Shown here: one piece after another, positions 14,501-27,100 of the stretch
Position numbering within the stretch: position 1 is the stretch's first letter
Layout: the number at the start of each line of letters is the position of its first letter
Source: Xestospongia bergquistia
Lineage: Eukaryota > Porifera > Demospongiae > Haplosclerida > Petrosiidae
Direction: 5' to 3'
Assembly: GCA_963965975.1 (NCBI GenBank)
Contig: OZ014412.1
Location: 4,528,501 to 4,592,500 of the forward strand
DNA: 64,000 bases
The notes under the pieces: generated by a model
Database searches by the model: none
What the model saw: the letters and a program-made list of their open reading frames with translations, nothing else
What the model was told of the DNA's origin: nothing
Translations under genes and position numbers: made by a program

Positions 14501-17500
14501 AGGATTGGTATAAAGGTCAAGACATATAGCACAGGTGAGCTGTTCCTCTAGTTTCTTGAGAGCCATTGAAGAAGTGATACTACATCCTGTTTTTTCCACC
14601 ATGGAAGCTGTGTGTATTGCTTTAAAACAGCCCTGATGACCTTTAATTTGAATAGGATGATGGTGTTACTATACTATCATAACAGGAGAAAAAATGGATA
14701 TTTGTTGGTAATGAATAACTTGTTAGTTTTGGTCTTGCAGACAGAAGTGTGGGAGATTATGTACATTAATTTATATAGAGATTGTCTAATAGAAAATGCC
14801 CACTCACTTCATGAATACTATTATAAGAACCACAAAAATGAGAGGAATCCAACTCTATAGTAAGCAGTATAGCCAAAAATCAATCAAAAAAATCAAATCA
14901 GAGTATAGTCTTACTTCAGTTTATTATAGAAAATATTGTTTAAAATTACCACTGACACTAACAGACAGTGAACAGCATACAGTCATATAACTATTAAATA
15001 ATATTTGTTATATAACACAACATTCATTTTATTGATTTAATACACTGCTAGTCTATTGTTATAGCAATCACAAACATACAAATATCCTTCTTTATCAAAT
15101 GTTATTCCAAATGGAGCATTAAACTGACCAACACTGCTACCATATCTTCCAATAGATCGTACAAACTGACCATCACTAGTGAAGATAGAAATACCATGAT
15201 TACCTGAGTCTTCAAAACATAAAATAGCTTCTGTAACATATATTAAATTGTTATCATCTATCGTAATGCCTACTGGCTGGCCATGATGTTGTCCTTTGAT
15301 ACTAAATTGGGTTCTATAATGTCCCTCGGGTGTGAATGTCTGGATACGATGATTATCAGTATCAGTTACATACACTAACCCTTGTCTGTCGATAGAAACA
15401 TCTGCTGGAGAATTAAACTGTCCCTCAGCTGATCCTTTCAAACCGAATGTATGAGAGAAAGTCAAATCTGAATTTAAAACTTGTATACGATGGTTACTTT
15501 CATCTGCAATATAAATCTGTCCAGTTATAAGAGAAATTGCGATACCACGAGGAACTGCAAATTCCAGTGGTCCACTACCTTGTTTACCAACTGATGTAAT
15601 GCATTTCCCATCCATAGATATTTTCTGGATCTTGTGGTTGTCGGCAACAAGAATGAAGTTGTCTGGAGTAATGGCTATACCACGAGGATAAAAGAACTTT
15701 ACATTTTTAATTCCTAGTTTCTTAAGACCAAAAGACTTCACTTTCTTTCCATCTCTGTCTAACATTGTGACACAATGACCATCTCTCTCACTTACTATAA
15801 TATGGCCATCATCAGTCACACCAACTCCATAGGGTCTGTTAAGTTCAGATATAGTATGTACTGGAGTGATGTTATTAAGGTAAGGATTAAAAGGGATCAC
15901 TAGTGAGGTACTACCAACTTGGACATCATTAACTTGAATATTAACTTGATGATGAGCATGAGTTACAGGACTACAATGTATTGTATATACTCCAGGATGT
16001 GTGGTGGTACTGACTGTAGCTGTGATGGGTGTAGCTGTATCAACTGGTACTACACTACAACTGAGTGATGATAGAGGAACAGTAAGAAGACTGGAATCAG
16101 AAAATTGGATAGATAATGGAAACGATACTGTTTCTTTATTTACAGTGATGTGTTGATGATCTATCTTTTTGACTTCACAGTGTTGTAGAACAGTAGGAGA
16201 TACACATATGATATCTCCAATATGATGCAATGAATCAAATATGCTGTTGCTTTTTTTAAAGTGAAGATTAGCTTTTTCTCTTGACTTTAAATCTTTCATG
16301 TTAACTTGTTCAGCTACATGACTTATACACTCTGTCATTAATTTTGTTGATATCACCACTTGTTGTGGACTGCCTATTTCAAGACTTTGTTCCACAAATT
16401 CCTGGCAGTCCTTTAGTTGACTCAATCTTGTTTCAGCTGATTTCTTCTGATCTGATAACACCTGTAGTTTACTACCAGTGACTGTGTCTACCTCTCTAGT
16501 CAGTTGTCTCTCAGATTGATGAAGGACATCAATCATTTCTTCCACCATGACATGTATCTCCTCTTTGACAACTTCTCCTTGTTCTCTGATCTCATTTTCT
16601 ATGTCTTTGAGAGCAGTTAGGACATCAGTAATAGCATCAACCTTTTCTTTAATGTACTTAAGACTTGTTTCCAATTTTTGACCACATTTGGGATAGCAGT
16701 CAGAGACTAAGTCATAATCATGATCTCTATGAATGCGTACAATACAGTCATGACATATGAGTTCTTCACACGTTCCACAAAAGATCTCTAAAGACTTGTT
16801 GTGTTCAGAACACTTTATCTCCTGCTTCACTGGGAGCAATTTAGAGGGAGAGGTTACTACCTCATCAATGCTTGCCATCTTATGATCACCAACATGATCG
16901 ACATCAATACATTTTTGACAAAGAAACTTGGTACATTCATTACAGTAACCTGTGGCATTAGTTGTAGTACAGTTATCACAGGTTACCTGTTGATGCCCTG
17001 ACACTTTTATCATTAAATTTCGGACCTCTTGAAGATTGTTAATATGAAAAGCTACAGGAAAGTCAGCTGCTCCTGTTGGCTGAGGTAACTGGGTACAATG
17101 ACGACAAGTGGGACAAGAGATGAAGTAGTTATCTCCTTGAGGATCTAGTGGTAAACCCTCCAGACATTGTTGACAGAAATAATGGAGACATGGTAAGGTC
17201 TTAGGATTGGTATAGAGGTCAAGACATATAGCACAAGTGAGCTGTTCCTCTAGTTTCTTGAGAGCCATTGAAGAAGCCATACTACATCCAGTTTTTTCCA
17301 CCATGGAAGCTGTTTGTATTGCTTTAAAACAGCCCTGATGACCTTTAATTTGAATATGATGATGGTGTTACTATACTATTGTAACAGGAGGAAAAAAATG
17401 GATATTTGTTGGTAATGAATAACTTGTTAGTTTTGGTCTTGCAGACACAAGTGTGGGAGATTATGTACATTAATTTATATAGAGATTGTCTAAAAGAATT

Positions 17501-20500
17501 CTTAGAAAATGCCCACTCACTTCATGAATACTATCATAAGAATCACAGGAATCCAACTCTATAGTAAGCAAAAATCAATCAAAAAATCAATCAGAGTATA
17601 TTATGATGTCTTTCATAGTAACAATAATGTTAATGATTTCTTTATACACAATCCAATACAATATTTTTAAAAATAAAATACTCTAATATAATTTATCTTT
17701 AAATTTTTATTAAGATAATCCAAAATAAATTGAGATATTCACTCCTTTTTATGACCATATGTACTAAATTCACTAAGACATGTCAATGTGTTGATTTGTA
17801 TTATATACAATTAGTATTGTAGAAAAAATGAAAGTGTAGCAAGATCACTTAATTGTTGTAATTATTTTTTAGTTTGTTACAGTTTGATGTCGTAGGTGTC
17901 TTATTGTCAACTTAATGTGTAATTTGTGGAGTCAGCATTAAATATCAAGTAAATTTAAATTTTTATAATAAAAAAAATTAAATTTAAATTTAAATTTTTA
18001 TAACACAAAACAGCATTACATAGTATATAGTATACATAGTATATTAACATAACAATATCTTATAAAAGTACACACGTTATCACATTATTTCAATATACTA
18101 CTAGTCTGTTATTATAAAAATCACAAACATACAAATATCCTTCTCTATCAAATGCTATTCCATATGGACTGTTAAACTGATCCACTTCACAACCAGGTTC
18201 CCCAAAAGAGCGTACAAACTGCCCTTCAGTAGTGAAGACAGAGACACGATTATTACCGACATGTCCAGGATACAAAGTGGACTCTGTGATGTACATTAGA
18301 TCATTGTTATCTGTTATAATACCTACTGGACATATGAGTCGTCCAGGATTGGACCCAAGAGCTCCAAATTGATACAAAAACTGCCCCTCAGAAGTGTACA
18401 ACTGGATACGATGATTACCAATATTGGTTATATAGAGTACCCCCTGCTTGTCAATGGTAACATCACCTGGCCTATCAAACTTTCCCTTGGTTGTTCCTTT
18501 GGTACCAAACATGAACAAAAACGTTAGATCAGGATTTAAGACTTGTATGCGACAGTTATTACTATCAACGACGTAAATATTGTCAGTTGTAAGAGAAACA
18601 GCAATGCCACGAGGAACGTCAAATTCCAGTGGTCCACTTCCTTGTCTACCCACTGATGAAATGTATGCCCCATCTATAGATATCTTCTGAATCTTGTGAT
18701 TATCAGTAACAAGAATGAAATTGTCTGGTGTAATGGCTACACCACGAGGTTGAGAAAACTTGACTCCTATTATTTTCTGACCAAAAGACTTCACTTTCTT
18801 TCCATCGCTATCCAATACTGTAACACAGTTGCTGTTATTCTCACTAACTATAATATGTCCATCATCAGTTACAGCAACTCCATAAGGTCTGTCAAGTTCT
18901 GGTATAATACATACTGGAATGATGTTATCACGATATGGATTAAAAGGGATCACTAGTGAGGTACTATCAACTTGGACATCATTGACTTGGACATTAACTC
19001 GAATGGTATGTGCTACAGGACTACAATGTATTGTATACACTCCAGGTTGGATGGTGGTAGTGACTATAGCTGTGATAGGTGTAGTTGTATCAACTGGTAC
19101 TACACTACAACTGAGTGATGATAGAGGAACAGTAAGAAGACTGGAATCAGAAAATTGGATAGATAATGGAAATGTTACATTGTTGTTATTTATATCAATG
19201 CGACTATCATCAATATTACTAACTTTACATTGTTGTAAAACAGTAGGTGAGAGACATAGGACATCTCCAATATAATGTACTATATTGACAATGTTCCTGT
19301 CTTGCTTAAAGTAAAGGTCAGCTTTCTCTTTAGGTTGATGTTTTTCGCTGTCAATCTGTTTAGTCACATGACTCATGTATTTCATCATGTGTTTTGTAGA
19401 TGTTATCACCTGTTGAGGATTACATATCTCAAGACTCTGTTCTACAAATTCCTGGCATTCTTTTAGTTGACTCAATTTTTTCTCAGATGACTTTTTCTGA
19501 TCTGATAAAACTTCTAGTTTTTTGCCAATAATTATGTCCACGTCATTAGTCAGTTCTCTCTCAGACTGCTGAAGAATAGCAATCATTTCTTCTACCATGG
19601 TGTGTATCTCCTCTTTGATGACTTCTCCTTGCTCTTTGATCTCATTCTCTCTGTCTGTGAAAATAGTTAGGACATCAGTAACAGCAGCGACCTTGTCACT
19701 AACTGATTTCAGAATTGCTTCCAATTTTTGGCAATGTTTGGGATAGCAGCCAGAGACTAAGTCGTGCTCGTGATCTCTATGAACTCGTATTGTACAGTGG
19801 TAACAAATGAGCTCTTCACATGTCTCACAAAAGATCTCTAAAGTTTCATTATGACTGGAACACTTCATCATAGGAAGCAGTTGAGATGCAGACGTTACTA
19901 CTTCATCAAGACCTCTTATATTATGATCAGCAATGGCTACAAACTTTTTGTGAACATTAATACATTCTTGACAGAGAAACTTGGCACATTCTTTACAGTA
20001 ACCTGTGGCATTAGTTGTAGTACAGTTATCACAAGTTACCTCTTGATGTTCTGACACTTTTGTCATTAGATTGTAGATCTCCTTGAGGTTGTTAATATGG
20101 AAAGCTCCGGGAAAGTCTGAGACTCCTGTTGGTTGAGGTAATAGGGTAGAATGATGACAAGTTGGACAAGAGATGTAGTTTTCTCCTTGAGGATCTCGTG
20201 GTAGACCCTCCAGACATTGTTGACAGAAAGAATGGAAGCATGGTAATATCTTAGGGTTGGTATAGAGTTGATAACATATAGCACAGGTGAGCTGTTCCTC
20301 TAGTTTCTTGAGAGTTGAGGAGGAAGTGCTTGGTACTGCCTTCTCTTCCATTAGTGGATGAAAAAGATTTTAAAAGTAGAGGACAGGTTATAATAAAAAC
20401 CACAAGAACAAATGTGATCCACCCCTTGTTATTTTAAACTGATGATAACTAACAATATAAGATCTACTGATCACATGATAACTACATGATCACTACTGTA

Positions 20501-21127
20501 AGTATTGTTATTGTAATATGATATATGTGATGCTCTGGGAAAGGGTGAATCAATGGATGGATGAGTGTAGATATAAATTTTCACATAGCTCAATCAATTG
20601 ACAAGCTCTTCCTTTATAGATATATGTCAAGTACATATGGTGGATTCACAGTTCAACTATACATATGAGTATCAAGGCAATTCACCGAAATTAGTCCATA
20701 CTCCATTAACTGACAAGTGTTATTTAACTCTAACTCAAGCAATGTTAATGGGACTAGGAGGTAATCCCTATGGTCCTGCTGGAACAGGGAAGACGGAGTC
20801 TGTTAAAGCACTGGGAGGATTAATGGGTCGTCAAGTATTAGTGTTCAATTGTGATGAGGTTAGTATTTAATGATGTAACTCATGAATATTAATAAGAAAA
20901 TATTTGGTTCTCTAGGGTATTGATGTTAAGTCGATGGGTCGTATTTTCATTGGTCTAGTTAAATGTGGAGCCTGGGGTTGTTTTGATGAGTTTAATCGTC
21001 TTGAGGAAGCTGTTTTATCAGCTGTATCTACTCAAATACAATCAATACAAGCTGCTATACGTAGCAGAGCTCCAACATGTGACCTGTTAGAGAGAAAGGT
21101 TGGCAAGGAATAGTTGAGATAGTAAAT

Positions 21128-21188
<61 letters not shown>

Positions 21189-24100
21189 TACTCTCTTTCT
21201 CTCTCTCTCTCTTTCTCATAGATCAATTTAGATCCTAATTCTGGTATCTTTATCACATTAAATCCAGCTGGTAAAGGTTATGGGGGTCGTCAAAAGCTCC
21301 CTGATAACTTGAAACAACTGTTCCGTCCAGTTGCCATGTCACGTCCTGATAATGAACTAATTGCAGAGGTCATCCTCTTTGCTGAAGGATTCAAAGATGC
21401 AAAGGCTTTAGGAAGAAAATTGGTAACAATTTTTACTCTATCTAGGTAAGATCAATTGAGACAACAGAATTATTTTAGCTATTCTTTTGTTAGTGAGCTT
21501 CTCTCTACACAACAACATTATGATTGGGGTTTACGAGCATTGAAAACTGTACTGAAAGGATCTGGTAATATGTTACAATATGAGAAAATAGCTAATAATG
21601 GTCAAGTAAAAGGTACTTATTTTAGAAGATAACTCTTCTCTTTATTAGACACATTCTTGTATCTTCTTTATTTATTTATTCAGTTTCTCTATCAAAAGAG
21701 ACAGAAATTGTTGTTCAAGCATTAAGACTTAATACTTTGTCCAAACTTACTTTTGCTGATAGTAAACGATTTGATTCTCTCATTCGTGATGTATTTCCTG
21801 GTGTCCAATTTAAAGGAATAGAACAACAACAATTAATAGAAGCTTTAAAACAATCAGCACAAGAAATGGATCTTGAAATAATTAATTCACAGGTTTGACC
21901 ATACATTCATTCATTCATCCATTCACTCATCCATCCATTCGTCCATCCATTTATCAATCCATCCATTTATCCATCCATCCATCAATTCATTGATATATTT
22001 ATTATTAATTCATTTCTAGATTAACAAAGCTTTAGAGCTACATGAACAGTTAAGACAAAGAATGGGTGTGGTCATTGTTGGCCCAAGTGGCTCAGGAAAG
22101 AGTGCAGTATGGAAAATCCTTAAATCTGCTCTCAATAAACTTGGACAAACAGTTAAGAACTACACCATGAATCCTAAAGCCATGCCTAGAACTCAGGTAC
22201 ATAACTTACCCACATCAGATACATCCATTTTATGCATCTATTTCTCATTGGACAGCTGCTTGGACATATTGATATTGATACTAGAGAATGGACAGATGGG
22301 GTACTGACCTCTAGTGCTCGTCAAGTCGTACGTGAATCCACTGATATTCATTCTTGGGTCATATGTGATGGAGATATTGACCCAGAATGGATAGAGTCTT
22401 TAAATTCTGTACTTGATGATAACAGATTACTTACAATGCCATCAGGCGAACGTATTCAGTTTGGACCTAATGTTAACTTCTTGTTTGAGACTCATGACTT
22501 GTCATGTGCTTCTCCGGCTACTATCTCAAGAATGGGCATGATATTTTTAAGGTACATTGACATATAGTACATGATACTATATATAGACAGCTATTGACAT
22601 ATGGTAGATGATACTACATATAGACAACTATTGACATATAGTACATGATACTATATATAGACAACCATGACATATGGTAGATGATACTATATATAGACAT
22701 AACCAGACATTGCCTGACAAGAACTATGAATCATTCACTCAATCTATACTTAAACTCAGCCATCCATTTTACAAATTGTCCATCCATTTTATAAACTATG
22801 CATCTATTCTTGAAATCATGCATCCATTTATCCAAGCTATCCATCCATTTGCAAGCATGTATCTATTCATTGTTATAGTGATGAAGATACTGACATAAAA
22901 GCAATTGTCAAGGCTTGGTTTAAACGTCATTCTACATCCTCATCAAATCTCCTTGAAGGATGGATAGAGGACTATTTCTATCAGGCTTTGGATTGGGTAC
23001 TTAAAAAGAACGAAAACATAATTGAGACGACTCTCGTAGGACTCATTATGAATGGTCTCAGTCATTTAGTTGGTGTCCAGTCGAAAGGAGAATTTAGTTG
23101 TTCACTTGTTAGAGGATTAGGAGGAAATTTGTCATCAGAGACAAGATCAGTATTTGCTAAAGAAGTATACTATTGTGTTCATTTACTGACCCATTCGTTC
23201 ATTTATTGTAGGTATTTGCATGGACTCACGAAACATTACCAGACCCTCGTCATCCACTGGATACTTACTGTGATCCTGCAACTGGAAGACTTGCCGCATA
23301 TCAACTTCAAGTCCCTGACCATCTTTCCTTGTCAGATTTCTCAAGAGGATCTCCTCCAGTTGTACTAACAGCTGATACTCAACGAAATGCAGCTATGATA
23401 ATGCCTTGGCTGCAACACAATTCCCGGCAACCGTTCTTATTGGTTGGACCAGAAGGGTGTGGCAAAGAGTAAGGACACTATCAGTACTAATATTGGAGTT
23501 ACAAATCCTCTTAATATTGTAGGTTATTATTGAACTATTGTTTTAATAGTCTGTCCTCTACACAAGTAGCTACTGTTCATTGTAGTGCTCAAACATCAGC
23601 ACTACATGTACAGCAGAAATTAAGTCAGGTACTGTAATATCTGTATACAATTAATCCTAATATTACTCAATATTTCATTGAAGGAAATTATTACTTATAA
23701 TCTAAAAATTAATTATTGTATTATTATTAACACTGCATAATCAACTATTTATAACAAATTTATAATTTATAATTTAATAAATTTAATAAATATAAATTCC
23801 TACAGGAAATGTTTGTGTTATTGATAATTTTTTTATTGTAGGTTTGTATGGCTATCTCTACTACTAATGGGCGTGTCTATCGTCCTAGAGACTGCGAGAG
23901 ACTTATTCTTTATCTGAAAGATCTCAATCTTCCCAAACCTGACAAATGGGGTACATCACAACTCATTGCCTTTTTACAACAAGTTAGTATTTATCTCTCT
24001 TGAGTACAACTCATTACAATGTGTATTATTATTACTATTATATATTATTAAATGAGATATTTTAAATTTAAGGGTATCAATTTTTTTTCTATCTATAATG

Positions 24101-27100
24101 TAATTGGTATATATGTCTATCATTTTCATCTGTTTATTTTATGTATCCATAGTTACCCTTATTTGTTTATTTCAACTTCCATCAATTAATCTATTTTCAT
24201 TTACAGGTTCTTACTTATAATGGTTTCTACGTTGCTAATCTTGAGTGGGTGGGACTAGAAGGTATTCAAATCATAGCCTCCATCAACCCAGGGGGTAGTC
24301 TCGGTCGTCATAATCTCTCCACTCGTCTCACAGCAATTGTTAGACTCTGTTGTATAGATTATCCTGATAGCGATGGACTTGATGCTGTGTACAGTGCATA
24401 CTTGAAAACTATATTACAATCTACTGTACCAAACCATCCTTACTGGGGAGCTACAGCTAAAATACATGCTCTAGCTAGTTCAATGATATCTGTATATAAT
24501 CAGGTACAACTAACTATACATGTACATATACTTATATAAATGTATATACATGTACAATATACATACAGTGCATGCATGTACTATTGATGTTCAACTAGAT
24601 ATTTACCGAATGTATCATCTAAAATTTTGATGGATTGCCTCTTTGCTATATAGGAAAATAGACTTAACTCTTTGCGCGTAAAGGGTTAAATTAAATAGTA
24701 AAATTCTATTCACATCTAAGATACTTTTGTCATAATACTATTATATTATACAAATATTACTATCAGTGACCTTTGTAGGTTAGAAAGAAGTTTACTGTTG
24801 ATGACCACTCCCACTATATTTTTACTCCTCGTGATTTGACTCGTTGGGTTTGTGGACTTTTAAGATATCCTCTCTCTGAGGATACATCCTCTAGTCTCGG
24901 AGTATTACATGCTTGGGCTTATGAAGGATGTCGTTTGTTTAGGGACAGATTAGTTGGTTAGTTAATATTAATAATTAATTTAAAATAACTATTATTGATC
25001 AGGTGAAAGACCACAGTCTGAATTTGATAGTATTCTTGGAAGTGTGCTGAGATCTGATTGGTCAACTGATGCTCCACCTCAATCAACTTACTTTGTATCA
25101 TGGGGTACTACCCACGTCTCTGAAGGAGTACATCAGTTTGGGAAACCATTGGGAAAACTATCGACTGCAGACCTTGCTGATATTATTTACAAAGCCACTA
25201 TCACATATGGTACTTAATAACTTAAACCACACCCATTCTAACAACACAATTGACACATCTATTGTTCATATAGGTCGTGAACAATGCGAACTTAATATTT
25301 TCATATTTCGAGAGGTTTTGGACTACATTGCTCACATTGATAGGGTATTGACTTCACCTGGTGGTTCCCTACTCCTCGCTGGAAGGAGTGGTTCAGGAAG
25401 AAGAACAGCAGTGAAACTGGTGGCTCATATGCACCATATGGACATTGTCACACCCCACATCTCACGTACATACTCTGTTAAACATTTTAGAAATGATCTC
25501 AAACAAGTAAGTGACTTGTACTGAATATAAGCCACCATGTCATTTATAAGCACACCACTTTACAAAAACCCTTAATCTTTTAGGTCATGCAAAGAACTGG
25601 AATTGAAGGAGAACCTCTACTTCTGCTGTTAGAAGATCATCAGTTACTTGATTCTTCATTTCTTGAGATGATCAACAGTCTATTGAGTGCAGGAGAAATC
25701 CCAGGCCTCTACACTCAAGAAGAATTGGAGCCTCTCCTTGCTCCATTGAAAGATTTAGCATCTGAGGAAGGTTATCGAGGGACTCTGTTATCATATTTCT
25801 CATCTCGTGTCCGTAATCATCTCCATGTTGTTCTAATTATGGACTCCTCATCCAATACATTTGTCAGTCATTGTGAAGCTAATCCTGCACTCTATACCAG
25901 CTGCACATTTCAGAGCATGGAGAACTGGTCACGTCAGACCATGCTCAGTCTCCCTGGAGCTGTCCTTAATGGTGTTACAGGATCAAAGATTATGGTTGGT
26001 AAAGACGAGACTGAAAACAAGTTGAGTCGTTTCTTTCTAGATATTCATGAATCTTGTCTTGTCAGTGGTGCAACACCACAGCAATTTATCAACTTTTTGA
26101 AGACTTACAAAACAGTTTTTGCTCAAAAGAAAGAAGGGCTGTTGAAACAACAGAACAGGCTACAGGCTGGCGTCACAAAACTCAACGAAGCTACTTCACT
26201 AGTAGATGAACTGAAGGCAAAAGCTGCTGTTCAAAGGAATCTCTTAGCAGAGAAACAGGCTGAAGCTGATGAGGCTTTACAACAGATTACAGCAAGTATG
26301 CAGTCAGCCTCAGAACAAAAAAATGAAATGGAGATTATTAGACAGAAGCAAGCTGAAGAAAGAGTGAAACTAGAGAAGAGAAAGAAAGCAATTGATATTG
26401 AGTTATCAGAAATAGAACCTCTAATTGCTGAAGCTAAAAAGGCTGTTGGAAACATCAAGACTGCAACGCTTGCTGAGATCCGTGCCCTCAACGTTCCTCC
26501 GACAGTCATCAAAGATATATTAGAGGGTGTACTTTGTATTATGGGTATCTATGACACAACATTCAGTAGCATGAGGACCTTTTTAGGACGACGAGAAGTG
26601 AAGGAAGATCTACAAAACTTTGATGCTAGAAAGATCACTCCTGAGATAAGAGAAAATGTTCAACAACTACTTGAGAAAAATAGCAAGTCATTTGAACCGA
26701 GTGCAGCAAAACGAGCTAGCGCTGCAGCAGCCCCTCTTGCTGCTTGGGTAAAAGCCAATGTACGATACTCCTATGTACTAGAAAAGATTGGTCCACTAGA
26801 AAAAGAACAGGCAGCTTTACAAAGGAACTTGGAACAATCAGAGGCCAAGTTGTTAAAACTGAGCAAGGTTTTGGAGGGTCTTGACAAGAAAGTAGCTGAT
26901 ATGAGACTTAAATTTGAGCAAAGAACAACAGAGGCTGCTAAACTCAAACTTGAAGTAGAAAGAGAAGAGGAGACGATAGTGGCAGCTGAAAATCTTGTTG
27001 GTAAGTTGAAAGGAGAGCATCATCGATGGACTCAACAAGTTGATGAACTTAGTCATGAAGTTGAACAACTTCCAACTTGTTCTCTACTGGCTGCAGCATT

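Larger units (their letters stand above)
8911..20619 (+). other. DYNC2H1: Giant intron 22 of DYNC2H1 hosting four antisense genes
   Basis: The donor GTGAGT at 8911 follows a codon split after its first base. The acceptor TATAG ends at 20619, and the next exon completes an Asp codon and reads on as [17 protein letters not shown]. The join therefore keeps frame and the AAA1 linker sequence. The intron is 11,709 bp, far longer than any other in this gene. It holds TRIM-NHL genes at 9406-11664, 12350-14602, 15037-17304 and 18090-20351. Confidence 0.9.

Noticed and set aside
11068-20054. Plus-strand frames of 60-118 codons inside the TRIM genes
   Set aside because: They recur at the same places in each paralog (opposite the B-boxes and filamin domain) only because the minus-strand coding sequence is conserved. 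They have no domain or start context of their own.
8911-20619. Dynein split into two genes by the TRIM block
   Set aside because: The flanking exons join in phase and together restore the conserved sequence around AAA1, so one gene with a long intron is the simpler reading.
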